A DNA stretch of 64,000 bases from Rhytidiadelphus loreus. Lineage: Eukaryota; Streptophyta; Bryopsida; Hypnales; Hylocomiaceae. Below are positions 49,425-60,326 of the stretch, piece after piece (position 1 is the first letter of the stretch; every line of letters starts with the position of its first letter). Location of the stretch: NCBI GenBank assembly GCA_947034895.1, contig OX344764.1:3844001-3908000 (forward strand), written 5' to 3'. The translations under genes were made by a program, and so were the position numbers. Under the pieces are notes generated by a model. It saw only the letters and a program-made list of their open reading frames with translations, was not told the DNA's origin and did not search any database.

Positions 49425-52400
49425 ATGGCGTGGAAGGCGCTGGCTTACTTCGTAAGTCCTGGAATTGGCAGTAGTGGGAAGACGCAGTGTGTCTGTGGTG
49501 AGGGCGTAGTTTCTCTTGGTGGAGCTGGGCCTCGAAATGGCAGAGGCAATCGGAGAATGGGAGTGGGAGTGCAGTGTATGATTCGGGAGGTGGTGACTGT
49601 GGGCACTGCGGCGGCGACGGTGACGTCCAGTGGGACGCACCATGTGGTGTTGCGAGTGGCGCTTGCGACGGTGACGCAGGTTGCGGTGACGGCGGCGGTT
49701 TGTTATGGAGCATACCTGTCGCCGTATGCGGAGGGGCTCAAGAATCGAGTTAAAATTGTCGAAGAGAGTCCTGGTAGGTTCGCTAATGGGAAATTGTGTT
49801 CTGGGGTTAGTCAGTTTGCTTGCTTGCAGGGATGCGATGCGAAAGTGTGCGTGGGATTTTCAAAGAGATTTCGGGTGTTTGGGGTGGGTGGGTGGTGCTT
49901 GAAATGTGTAATCACCTAATTTTTTTCGAATTTTGGATGAGCTGATAATTGTAGATGAAAGTTTGGGTTAGAGTCGTGGAGCTCGTAGTGTGCAGTGTCA
50001 ATGGATTTTCTGGTCTGAGCTGTCAATTGGGTTTGCTAGATTTGCTTTCTTTCAGGGATGCAAACCTTGCGTGGAATTTTCGAAGAATTTTTGACTATTT
50101 TGTTTCTGTTTTAGTTTTTGGGGACTTGAAATGTGTAAATAACAATCATTTTCAGCATATTTATCTAGTGGAATTAAATTATCTGGTTTATTTTCTAATA
50201 TGGACCAAGAATCTCGGTCAGCTAACCTGGCTAAACAACCTAAAATAGTGAATTTTTTTGTTATTGATTCAAAAGTTTCATCTAATTTTTTTCGAAGTTT
50301 GGAATGGCATAGATTTGTAGAAGAGAGCCTTGTTGAGAGTCATGGAGCTCATGGTGTGCACTGGCAGTGTGTTTTCTGTCCTGCTATGTCTACGACTTCA
50401 CTATTTTTAGATTCGCTTTCTTTTGATTGATGTTGGGAGGCAAACTTGTTAGCGAAATTTTCGAATACGTTTCAGCTATTTTTGTTTTTCTTGGGCTTGA
50501 AATGTACATTTACCTAATTTTTTTCATTTTTCGGATCCTGGTATTTTTATCAGCCTGCTTCTTTTGATTGGTATTGGGAGGCAAATATGCGAGTCGTATT
50601 TTCAAAGATATTGGTTTATTGGTTCGACCTTTTCTTCCCTCTTTTTTTTTCGGCTTGAAATGTTCCATTACCTAATTTTTATTTATTTTTGGATTTTGGT
50701 GTATTGGATAGTTTCGGTGGTGGAGATTGAAGGTGTAGACGTGACCGGCTACAAAGTATTCTTGGAACCTGAGGTGAGCCACTCATTCCTGTTAGTGTAA
50801 GAGCTGGCTTGTAGAAGAATTTCCATTGACATTTGACCTCCTAAACTCTTAGTTACTGCACTTTTTTTAGAGAATTTTGGTTTTGTACGATGACTAAATA
50901 TACCTTGTTGGCACATACTATTGATAAGTGTATGACATTTTCACACACGAAATTGAATGGAAACCAGGGACCAAATTTGGAAAGTTTTCTTCTGAAGTTT
51001 TTTTTAATTAATTAATTAATTTTTATTGACTTGTTATGCCGGGGTTCTTTTGTCAGTTCTGTATACGTACTGACAGTAGGAGGTTGGTTTTTGAAGGTGC
51101 AACGAGCTATAGAATATGCTCGGGAGGCACATGCTGGGCAGTTTAGAAGGACGGGGGAGCCCTATATTACTCATTGCATTCACACTGCTCGAATTCTTGC
51201 TGCTTTGATTCCTCCTCAACAGGGGAAGAGGGTAAGCTGCCAATCCTGTGTTTTATTTCGACCCCCTTTACCAAATCAGTTTGAGAGTACGGGGCATTGA
51301 GGGTCAATATAAAATTGTACAATTGTCCTAAAATTTTCAAAGGATTTAGATGACCCGTACCTTCAAGTCCTCTTTTATCAATTGCATTTTTGGAACTCTA
51401 GAGATGCGCAAAGTTTATTGTAGCTCTGTTTTGAATACAGGGTTGAAAGTACTGTTTACAAATTTTTCTTGTTGCTACATAACCTTGGTGAGCAGCTCCT
51501 TAAAGACCCTTGGAAATGTTCATAAAAAGAAATCGAGATGCAGTGTTTTGAAATGGTAGAGTTTAATTTGGGCTTTCATGCTGTTGCACAGGTGATAGAC
51601 ACAATTATTGCTGGTGTGTTGCACGATGTGATTGATGACACAGACCGAGACCATCACAGCGTGCGCATGCACTTTGGTGATGACGTGTCCAAGCTCGTTG
51701 GTGGCGTATCAAAGCTCAGCAACATTAATCAGGTCCCTATACTTTTTAGAATGAGTGTCATTTATTCGTTTTAGTAGTGCGTGTGATTTGAAAAATTGAC
51801 CCTTCCATCAATAGCCTTCCACCATACAATCCTCATGTATACAAATTATTACCCTCTCCTGTTGATTTCTTTGCCAAATGATGCATTGCAGTTGGAAAAG
51901 AGGAGGGCCAAAGTCATAACGTCAGGTCCAAGTTTCAAGTCAACTCTTTCATTAGCTATTCACAATAAATTTAGAGCCCGTTACTCTTATCTTCTTTGTG
52001 AGCCTTTTGATTAGCAAAATCTGAACATTGTAGATTGATGCAGACAATGTCCCTTGCTGCTCCCGCGTCTCGCCAATTATGTAGTCCATAATCCGAGCCT
52101 CCCTAGTGAACTATAGATCTGCAAGATCTAACGACCTTGATTTAATCTAGAGGAGAGTGTTATGTTCGATATAGCGGGGAGATGTTCAGTTTTAAAGTAC
52201 ATGATTGTAAACATGCATTCCTCTCTTTGCTGTGAGAAGTTGTGATGAGCTGAACTGCTTTTCGTCTTGAATGTTCAGCTGTTAAGAAGGCAGAGGAGGA
52301 AAGCAGGTGAAGGGAAGTCAGTTGATGATGATGGGCTGAGTCGAGCAGAGGTAAGTAGGTCAGATGCATAATTCCCAAGGTAGTATCTGAAATGATTTGG

Positions 52401-55400
52401 ATTGCGTATTTGCTCTTTGGAGATCTTTTATGTTGGTTGCAAAGTCTGATCTCCTAATTGATGACCCTTTAGTGGACTCCTGCAACCGTATTTCAAGTTT
52501 TCTGTTGTCTTGAGGGAAGTGATTCTTGATTACAGTTCAAATATGTACAGCTAGCAGTTTAGAGGTAAAGAACATTGCGGTTTTCTGAAAGGGTCTATTT
52601 TCTCAAGGAGGTGACACAATACCGACCGCTGACTGGTGCGCATTCCAGGTAGATGATTTACGTATGATGTTGCTGGGCATGGTTAATGATCCACGGGTGG
52701 TACTCATCAAGCTCGCTGACCGTCTTCACAACTTGCGGACAATGTGTTTTTTCTGATCCTTTATTTTGTTCCCATTGTTTTATTGTTGTCATGAAACTTT
52801 TAAAGTGCTTTCGATTGGGAGAGCAGGTCAATTCCTGAGCTCTTTCCAAGTCACTAGAATTGCATGACCTGTAACCCCTCTATTTTGGGGATTCCCAACA
52901 GCATCTTAGCAAGTAGCCATGGTTTCTCTCATTGTAATGGGACCATGAAGCCCACATTGGGCCTTATGTTCTTCTAGGAGTAGGTCATATGCTAGCTTTT
53001 CTTTTGTTCAATTTTATTTACTCCATCACCAACACATGGAATGTTCTTCACTGATCCTAGTGATATTTAATTTAACCCCACTTGAAATATATTTTTCGCA
53101 ACATGATTAATGGACTGGTCGTTTTAAAACTATGAATCCTTGGTCCTTTTAGGGGTTAAAGTCGACTTCTCCTCCAGCCTTATCAATAATGCCTCCTCTT
53201 ATCGTTGTGATTGCAGTTATGCCTTGCCAGAAGCGAAGAGGTGTGCAGTGGCACAAGAGACACTTGCCGTGTGGTGTTCTCTTGCATCGAAACTGGGCGA
53301 GTGGGCATTGAAAGCTGAATTGGAGGATCTTTGTTTTGCTGTTCTGAATGTGAGTAGTCTCTTAGTGCTCTCTTTGACAGTGTAATCAGTTTCATTCTAG
53401 ATCTAGAGGTTTTCTTCTCTCCTATTTTATATTCGTTATTGTTTTTCCTGGTGAAATCCATTATATTCTAGAGAACCCTCTGAATTGGCATGAGAAACCA
53501 CTGTCTTCATATCTGAGTGTTTGTCAGAGCTATAGTATCACTTGATTTGCTCTTATTTGGCGTGACTTTGCTCTAAATTACTTAATTGGCACTGTTCTCG
53601 AAAGGTGCCATGCCATTACAACAAATGATTCCTGACTCTGTTGCTGTTGTTTCTGAAGCCGAAATCATTTCGACAACTGAGGGCAGAGCTGGCAGCTATA
53701 TGGAGCCCTCGCAAGGATTGGAGGTCCTTACGTAGAATTACGAAGCGTGCCAAGCGGAGAGCGCTCCTATACGGTGATTTTTTAGAGCAAGAGCTGGAGC
53801 CGAAGAATAATCCCGAAGATGATGAGGAGCTGAGCACGGAGGTAAGACCAACTTTTTTCCAAAATCACCAGGATTCTTTGTATAACTTTTGGGCCAAATA
53901 ATCAATGCTTATTAGATGTTGATTTTTATGTAATGCTTTATTGATGTTCCCCCTTTTTTCCTGGTTTCTCCAAGTAGAAACTACAAGCTTAATCGAGCTT
54001 GGTGTTAACCCCAAACTGCCCAAACTAAAAACAGAAAGCACTCTTTCGAAGCTATTAGTAGATTATAGTAACTTCCAAAACTTTGACTAGAAACACTGTT
54101 CCAAATGGTAGGGAATAATTTCTTCTTTCTATTGGTATATTTTGTCACCTTCCTTGATCCATAGATCTATGGTCCTTGTGATCGCAAAAGTCGCTCATTC
54201 TGTTGACTTTCGTAGATCCATAGATATTTGCCTTGCAAACTCAGACTTGCATCTAGATTTCTGATTTAGCGCTGTGAGGTAGATGAAAGTATCTATGTCA
54301 GGCTTTTGACGAAATACCAGAAGTTATGACCGTAAGTGCCGTTAGTACAATAAGGAAGAGACTTCTAGGGGGGTGTTTTGGGACTTATTTCTGTTTCCAA
54401 GTCAACTTGCAGGAATTGCTGCAAGCTGTAGTGCCATTCGAGGTGCTCTCGGACCGCAAGCGACGGAACTGGAGGTTGGTTCCACCTGGGCCGGGTGAGA
54501 AGAAAATCCCTAAAGTTGTCCGGGATGCAGAAGTTGCTCTGACTGCACTAAGTGCATGTGAGGAGGCACTCGAGCGTGAGCTTCTTATTGCTACTTCGTA
54601 AGTACTACTCTATCTCTTTTCTCTTATTCCTTTGCAACTAGCTCCATCGTTTATCCAAATTGGGCCTCATGTTCATTACGGAGATTTTCTATTATTTAGT
54701 TTTAACCAATACATTCAATGTTCTTTACTGATTGTGCCTATATAGAATATGTCCCCACCTTATCAATCGAATTGGTCATTTTCAAACCTTGGTCCTGTAG
54801 GCTTAAAGAAAATAAACAATCTGTACGTTAGACTGATGAATGCAGTTGCACCAGGGTGTGCATTTTGAGCGATTTCTCGATAATGATAATTTTGGAAGAT
54901 ATAGGTCGGGTCTCTGCAGTTCAGAATCTGGTTACAAAATTGACTACATGTTGCGATGGTACACGTGCCTGTCGTTTGAAAACTTCTAGTAACAGTCCTG
55001 AGATTACAGCGACTTCATGTGAAATTTTAAGGTCACCCAGTGGTTGGAGCGCTGAATTCTCTTGATTTCTTGGTCGACTACAGGTATGTCCCAGGAATGG
55101 AGGTTAGGCTTTCAGGTCGACTGAAGAGCCTCTATAGTACTTATTGCAAAGTGAGCATCTGACTCTTCAGTGGCAAGTTGAGATGCAAGGTGTTTGTTTT
55201 GTTTTGAACATGCCGGAAGAACTTCATCGCAGCTGCCAGACTTTATGAACAAGATTTCATCTGCTATAGTGCTGCTGGTGTGCAACAATAAAATGTACTC
55301 GTTTTTTCTTTAATTTTCAGTATAACTAACTCTTCAGTAGCTATTACAGTTCGAAAGAAAACCTGGTTTGCATTCGAGCTGGGCGTTGCTCAGTAACAGT

Positions 55401-58400
55401 CGTTTGGTGCAGATGAGGCGGAAAGGTGTAGGACTTGATCAGATTTTCGATGCACGGGCTCTACGGGTTGTAGTTGGTGATGGTAATGGCAAGCTTCACG
55501 TTGCTGCAGTAGAGGGCTGTTACAATCTTCTCAGTGTTGTACACAGGTGGGTGGATATTTGCTTTCATAAGACGAATGGCGCAACCTTATGTGTCTTAAA
55601 TCAAACATTGTCTACTTGCAACAGACAAAGGACTGCTAATGGTTTAAAAGTTGATTTACTCTCTTGTTGTTGTTATATATAAAGAGCCTATGTTTTTTTG
55701 TTGGTTACTCTGACGAAACTTCTTTGATCTCGGACATAAAGCTATTGGTTAAAAAGATTTTGTGAGATATTCTAAGTTGCAATTTAAACTCTGCCCTGGT
55801 GCATTGCAGTCTATGGAAGCCTGTTGGTGGGGAGTTCGACGACTACATTTTGAATCCAAAGCCAAGTGCTTATCAGGTAGAAAATCGTTTTCGGAATTGA
55901 CAAGATTTCTAGAGTACGCACTGTATTTGAACTGAAATGCTGAAATTTTCCCCCTTTTTCATTGAAATGTTTCTAGAACTTTTTTCTGACTGATTTTTTG
56001 GTTCCACTTTGTCAGTCTTTGCATACTGCAGTGATTGGCCCCGATGGTGCACCTTTGGAAGTTCAAATACGGACCAGGGTAGGCCACCTGTCCTTTTCTG
56101 GATCCTAATTTGTTCAGTATGAGATGGCTACGCCGTTCATCCTATTTTGTACATCCATGGTATAACGTATCACCAAAATAAACTGAATTAGTTCATTTTG
56201 TTAAATTATGTACCTTGGGTCCATCATCAAGAAATTTTTCCAAAGTTATGTTCACCAATACGTACCCTAATATTTGGTGTTCATTGTGTATCATTCGCTT
56301 AGGAAATAGTGTATCATACACTAAATTGTTTATCAGAGCCAACAAAGATGGTGGTGTTGTGATGTGAAGGGAATGCACGAACATGCAGAATTTGGACATG
56401 CTGCACACTGGATGTACAAAGATGGTGACACCGTTGTGAAGGCCGTGCCAATGGAGCCCCGCGCAAACTTACCCATTTCTAGTGCAGGTGACGCTAGTGA
56501 TGATGAAATTGACCACGATTCGGAGGGGCATCATGCTCAGTATGCTTGCCCTCTTCAAGAGCTTCTCATCAAACCCTCTCCTAGAACACCCGTGCACTTG
56601 GGACACCCAGCTCTACGAGTCGAAGATGGGAGACTCCTTGCAGCTGTTATCGTGGGGTATGTTCTTGTCAATTTCTTCCACATCTTTCGGAATGAAAAAA
56701 TGTAATTTTTACAAGTCTTGTAGTCAAATTTGAAGAAACTTTGATAATAATGAGGAGCAAATTCAATCAACTTATATTTTTCTCAACAGTTGCAAGGAGT
56801 AATAAGAAACACTCTCAATCTTCAAGTCAAACTTTAACTAGAACACTTGTGGCTAAAACATTTAACCTCTAAGAGTAAACGTAACCAACCATTAGAATGT
56901 GTCCAGATTTTGTCTAATATGTTCTTACAAAGTGCATTTTCATTGTCCTCTCAGAGTGATGGACGAAGGACGGGAGCTATTGGTGGCTGTTAGTTTCGCC
57001 CTCCACGCAAGGGAGGCAGTAGCTGCAGGGCGTTTTGGCAATCAAAGACAGCGGTGGTTAACTTACTGTCGTCTTTACAAAAAGGTATTTATAGCCCACT
57101 TAACTTCCATCTGAAGGCTGTGTTGTTCTGCATGTCAGTCTTGAACAGTCACAAATTTGTTTGAAAATGAACAGATGTTTCTCTTTGAATGGGGTTAAGT
57201 GAAGCGTATGCAGAGCATGCTTTCTATATCACTCATGTGGTGTGGTTGTATAGGTTGAGGATCAGTGGTGGTTTGCTCCGGGACATGGGGACTGGAGCAC
57301 TTGCTTGGAGAAGTACACGTTATGCCGAGATGGATTATATCACAAGGTTTGTGTCGAGATTCAGAACCGTAGCATTTATTAGTTCAAACTCAGATTTTCG
57401 TTTTCGCAAGTTTGACTCCAATTCTAGAGCACAAATGTACTACTTGCTTTATGTTCTTCATTTTGTATCACAATAGTCTCTCCCTACTGATTATAAATTG
57501 TTTCAATTGCTTGAAGGGTTAGTACTGAAACGGGACTATTTTTAGTATCATTTCAATGTTGTTTTTTAGAATTGAAATGGCCATGCTTCAATGTTTGATT
57601 AGATAGTACTGTGATGACACTGATTTAGAGTCTTTTCAATCTTTTGGAAGTCTTAATTTGACACAAATTCGATTGATGGAAGAATCAATCTTGAAATAGT
57701 TGACTTTCGTTGGAGAGGGACTTTTGTGATGTCTTGATTGGCAATCCTACATCAGTATCAAGATGAGTACTAACTAAAGAGTCTCTCACTCAAGACAGTG
57801 TTAAATAGAGCATGAGCACATCTTGTTTTTCCGTCACACTAAGAGGTCTGTGGTTGTTTGTTATGCAGCAAGACCAGTTCGACAGGTCGCTCCCCACTTT
57901 CATTCAGCTGCTGGATTTAAGTGACTCGGAGAGAGATGATTACTGGAAAGTCATGGGCATGGTGGAGCAGGGAGAGGAGGTAGACTTATTTGTGGATGAT
58001 CAGACTGACAATGAGCGAAATAACCTTGGTTCTGGATCATCCACTACCACTCGATTGAACAATAAGGTACTAACTGTTGTTTCCACGGAAACTTTTTTCA
58101 TTTCCTCTTGTACCCAAAGTAATGTCTTCAGTAAGCTCTATTGAGTTATCTGCCAATAAAAGCACACTCCTATGTTTTGGTTAAACTGCTTGAAGTAAGG
58201 CAAACAGTATCCTCTACTTATATGCATGTTTTGGAACTGAAATTCTGCTCATTTGTGAACGCTGCAGGTGAAGTTGCTGCGGTCCATGCTGCAGTGGGAG
58301 CAAGAGCTGCGACACGAAGTGGCTCCGGATGGGTCAGTAACAATCCTGAACCCAGACCACCCGCATTCCGCAGCCTTGGTGGAAGTTCTCGTCATCAGTT

Positions 58401-58573
58401 GGCCTGATGGCGACATTATGCGCATGCCAGCTGGCAGCACCGCAGCTGACCTGGCAAGACGGATGGGTATGGATGGGGAAATTGTGTTCGTCAATCACCA
58501 ACCTGCACTTCCCCACACAAAGCTTCGAGATGGGGATCTTGTTGAGACTCGGGCACACGTTCCCATCCATTAG
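49425..58573 (+). CDS. Second RelA/SpoT homologue, long divergent chloroplast type
   Basis: Nineteen exons: 49425-49773, 50712-50773, 51097-51231, 51592-51732, 52279-52350, 52649-52743, 53217-53349, 53659-53841, 54302-54331, 54413-54597, 55084-55150, 55413-55546, 55810-55876, 56016-56078, 56370-56656, 56955-57084, 57254-57346, 57869-58066, 58268-58573; all GT-AG, phases agree, 909 residues. Start region is Gly/Arg-rich with a hydrophobic stretch (VALATVTQVAVTAAVCYGAY, about 87-106). HD domain: EAHAGQFRRTGEPYITHCIH, H193-D194, D197-D198, KLADRLHNLRT (about 274-284). A charged linker (330-400) separates it from the synthetase: RLKSLYSTYCK, FDARALRVVVGD, YQSLHTAV, LEVQIRT. A plant-specific middle (WWFAPGHGDW) and a C-terminal TGS-like segment (SWPDGDIMRMPAGSTAADLA) follow; no ACT domain. 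Expected (p)ppGpp metabolism in plastids. Exons 2-3 are the least certain junction. Confidence 0.9.
52875..53155. mobile_element. TTAA-type element in RSH intron 6
   Basis: Ends with GGTCCTTTTAGGGG before TTAA (53156-53159); the left end CCCCTCTATTTTGGGG is preceded by GTAA. A related stretch, 54660-54805, in intron 10 of the same gene shares GGGCCT(T/C)ATGTTC, CAATGTTCTT(C/T)ACTGAT, TCCCCAC and CTTGGTCCT. No coding capacity. Confidence 0.5.
54660..54805. repeat. Related repeat in RSH intron 10
   Basis: Partial copy of the element at 52875-53155, in the same orientation, ending CTTGGTCCTGTAGG next to CTTAA. Two introns of one gene thus carry the same repeat. Confidence 0.55.
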
Positions 58574-59480
58574 CACAAATTCACAGGGAGACCTACTGAT
58601 GATCACATCGAGACTTCTTCCATGATTTCTCTCTTTTATGGACCATTCTGGATTCTTTACAACACGAAGCAGGAAGACCCTTCAGAGTAAAATTGACGAT
58701 TCTTTGACAATTGATATTGGAGCAACAAGCAACTGCGCGACGAGAGGCTCTGTCCTTGAAGCACCGACTCACTTTTCAAGTAAAGTCTTACTCAAATTTA
58801 CGCGTATGAGGGGCTCTGTTACTGTAGAGCATTGGCTCACTTTCAAGTAAGCTTCTACTCAGACTTCCTCGCATTCACTTGAACTATAGCTTCTGTCAAT
58901 GCAAAGCCTCCTCTTCAGTCGCGAGCCAACAAAAAAGCCTTCACCTTCATCTTTCCAACCAGCTGGGTGGTTTTTGTATATTACTCGTCGGCTGCGCAGG
59001 ATCATGTTTGCTGCCTCCTCCAGACTCAAGTGGTGAGTATGTAGCTTTTTTGTAGAGGGTTTTCGGTCCTCCTTTGCAGTGCATTGTAACTAGTATTATA
59101 CTGTATTTGCTCTTGTTGCCCTAAATGGTGGATGACTTAATTTCGAGGTTTAGACAGTAAAGTGAGCACTTGATCTCCTCTTTGCCCTTGTGGTCTTAGA
59201 TGTATATACAGTATCAGACAAGGTGATAGTAATTGACGGGTCTAGAAAATTGCTCTCTTGTAAGTGTATTATGAAAGTATAAAGTATATAAAAACATTTT
59301 TCCAGTACGACTATGAGCGTGTTCTTGTCTCGTTCTTGTGGCTTGAAAAACACCGGTCCCAACTGAGTCATTTGCCTGAGTGGAACCTTCTGCAGAATTT
59401 CTGCCTAGTGTTCTTGAAGTTTCATTCGGGGTTGGTCTCTCAGAAACCGACGCAGTTGAGTACAACATTCAGTTAAAGAT
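58574..59480. other. 3' flank of the second RSH gene
   Basis: Probable 3' UTR. It has a tandem pair at 58743-58802 and 58809-58867 (GAGGCTCTGT / GGGGCTCTGT ... CACTTTTCAAGTAA / CACTTTCAAGTAAG ... TTACTCAAA / CTACTCAGA). No separate gene. Confidence 0.5.
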
Positions 59481-59493
59481 GGGGGATCTTTAA

Positions 59494-60202
59494 CCCTTTC
59501 ACGTCTGAATCTTTTTGAATTTTGGCACTCATTTGCTTAAGGTAAAACAACCCATTGTGGTCAGAATTTGGAGTCTGCCCTCATGCTATTGATGAAATTT
59601 TTCAATTTTTTTCCCACACAAAGATAAGTGTGAGAAATAGTGAGAGCAATTGAAATTTTATTTTTTAGACAAAGTGTGAATTAGTAATGTATTTTTGAAG
59701 TGATCTTCCCAACATGGTCTATAGGATGTCCAAAATGGTCTATAGGTACCCAACAAAAAGTGTACCCAAAATGCTCATCTTAATCACCTAAAGTGGTCAC
59801 AATAATTTCTAATGTAGAATGCCATGAAAAGTCACTTTGACAATGATTTACACTAGAAAAGTGGATGTTTCTAATGTGGTTACTAATCACTCTATAAGTG
59901 TCAGGTTAGATATTGATTGTAGTTTGAAAAAACCATCATGGGGTCATGAGGTGTTCACTATGCATGAGGTGTCCACTATGGGTGATCTGACCGTTATGGG
60001 TTGTTTTACCTTATATCCGATAGATGACAAGGAATCTTTGTAGTAGAAAAGAAGTGCAACTGTTCATCCTTGGAATTTTGTTGTGAAAAGGGGAGGTCTT
60101 CTATAGTAGGTTGACTTCTAATGAGTGCTTTTGCTATTTCTAAAGGCCAATGATTTACATGGTGATGAAAAGAGATGATTTCCAAGGTCACCTCTTCGTC
60201 CT
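59494..60202. mobile_element. TTAA-type element, family A long copy
   Basis: Starts after TTAA (59490-59493) with CCCTTTCACGTC and ends TTCGTCCT before a run of TTAACCC words. Its right 180 bp match 41326-41540 and 1342-1530; its left 500 bp have no counterpart in those shorter copies. Probably the fuller form of the family, still without a transposase. Confidence 0.55.
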
Positions 60203-60229
60203 TTAACCCTTAACCCTTTAACCCTTTAA

Positions 60230-60322
60230 CCCTTAAAGGACGAAGGGGTGACCTTGGACATCATCCCTTTCCATTACCATGTCATCCATCGGACACCAAA
60301 TGTCCTCCTTGACGTTTAAGGG
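60230..60322. mobile_element. 93-bp internal-deletion MITE, family A
   Basis: TTAA on both sides (60226-60229, 60323-60326), inverted ends CCCTTAAAGGACG and CCCTTAAACGTCAAGG. It holds just the two ends of the family: the left end and 'GACATTTGGTGTCC..ATGGATGACA', joined to 'GGGATGATGTCCAAGGTCAC'. It lies head-to-head with the element at 59494-60202, making an inverted pair. Confidence 0.75.
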
Positions 60323-60326
60323 TTAA

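Noticed and set aside
60202..60235. Internal telomere repeat
   Set aside because: The TTAACCC/TTTAACCC units are explained by abutting TTAA-CCC element ends, not the plant TTTAGGG repeat.
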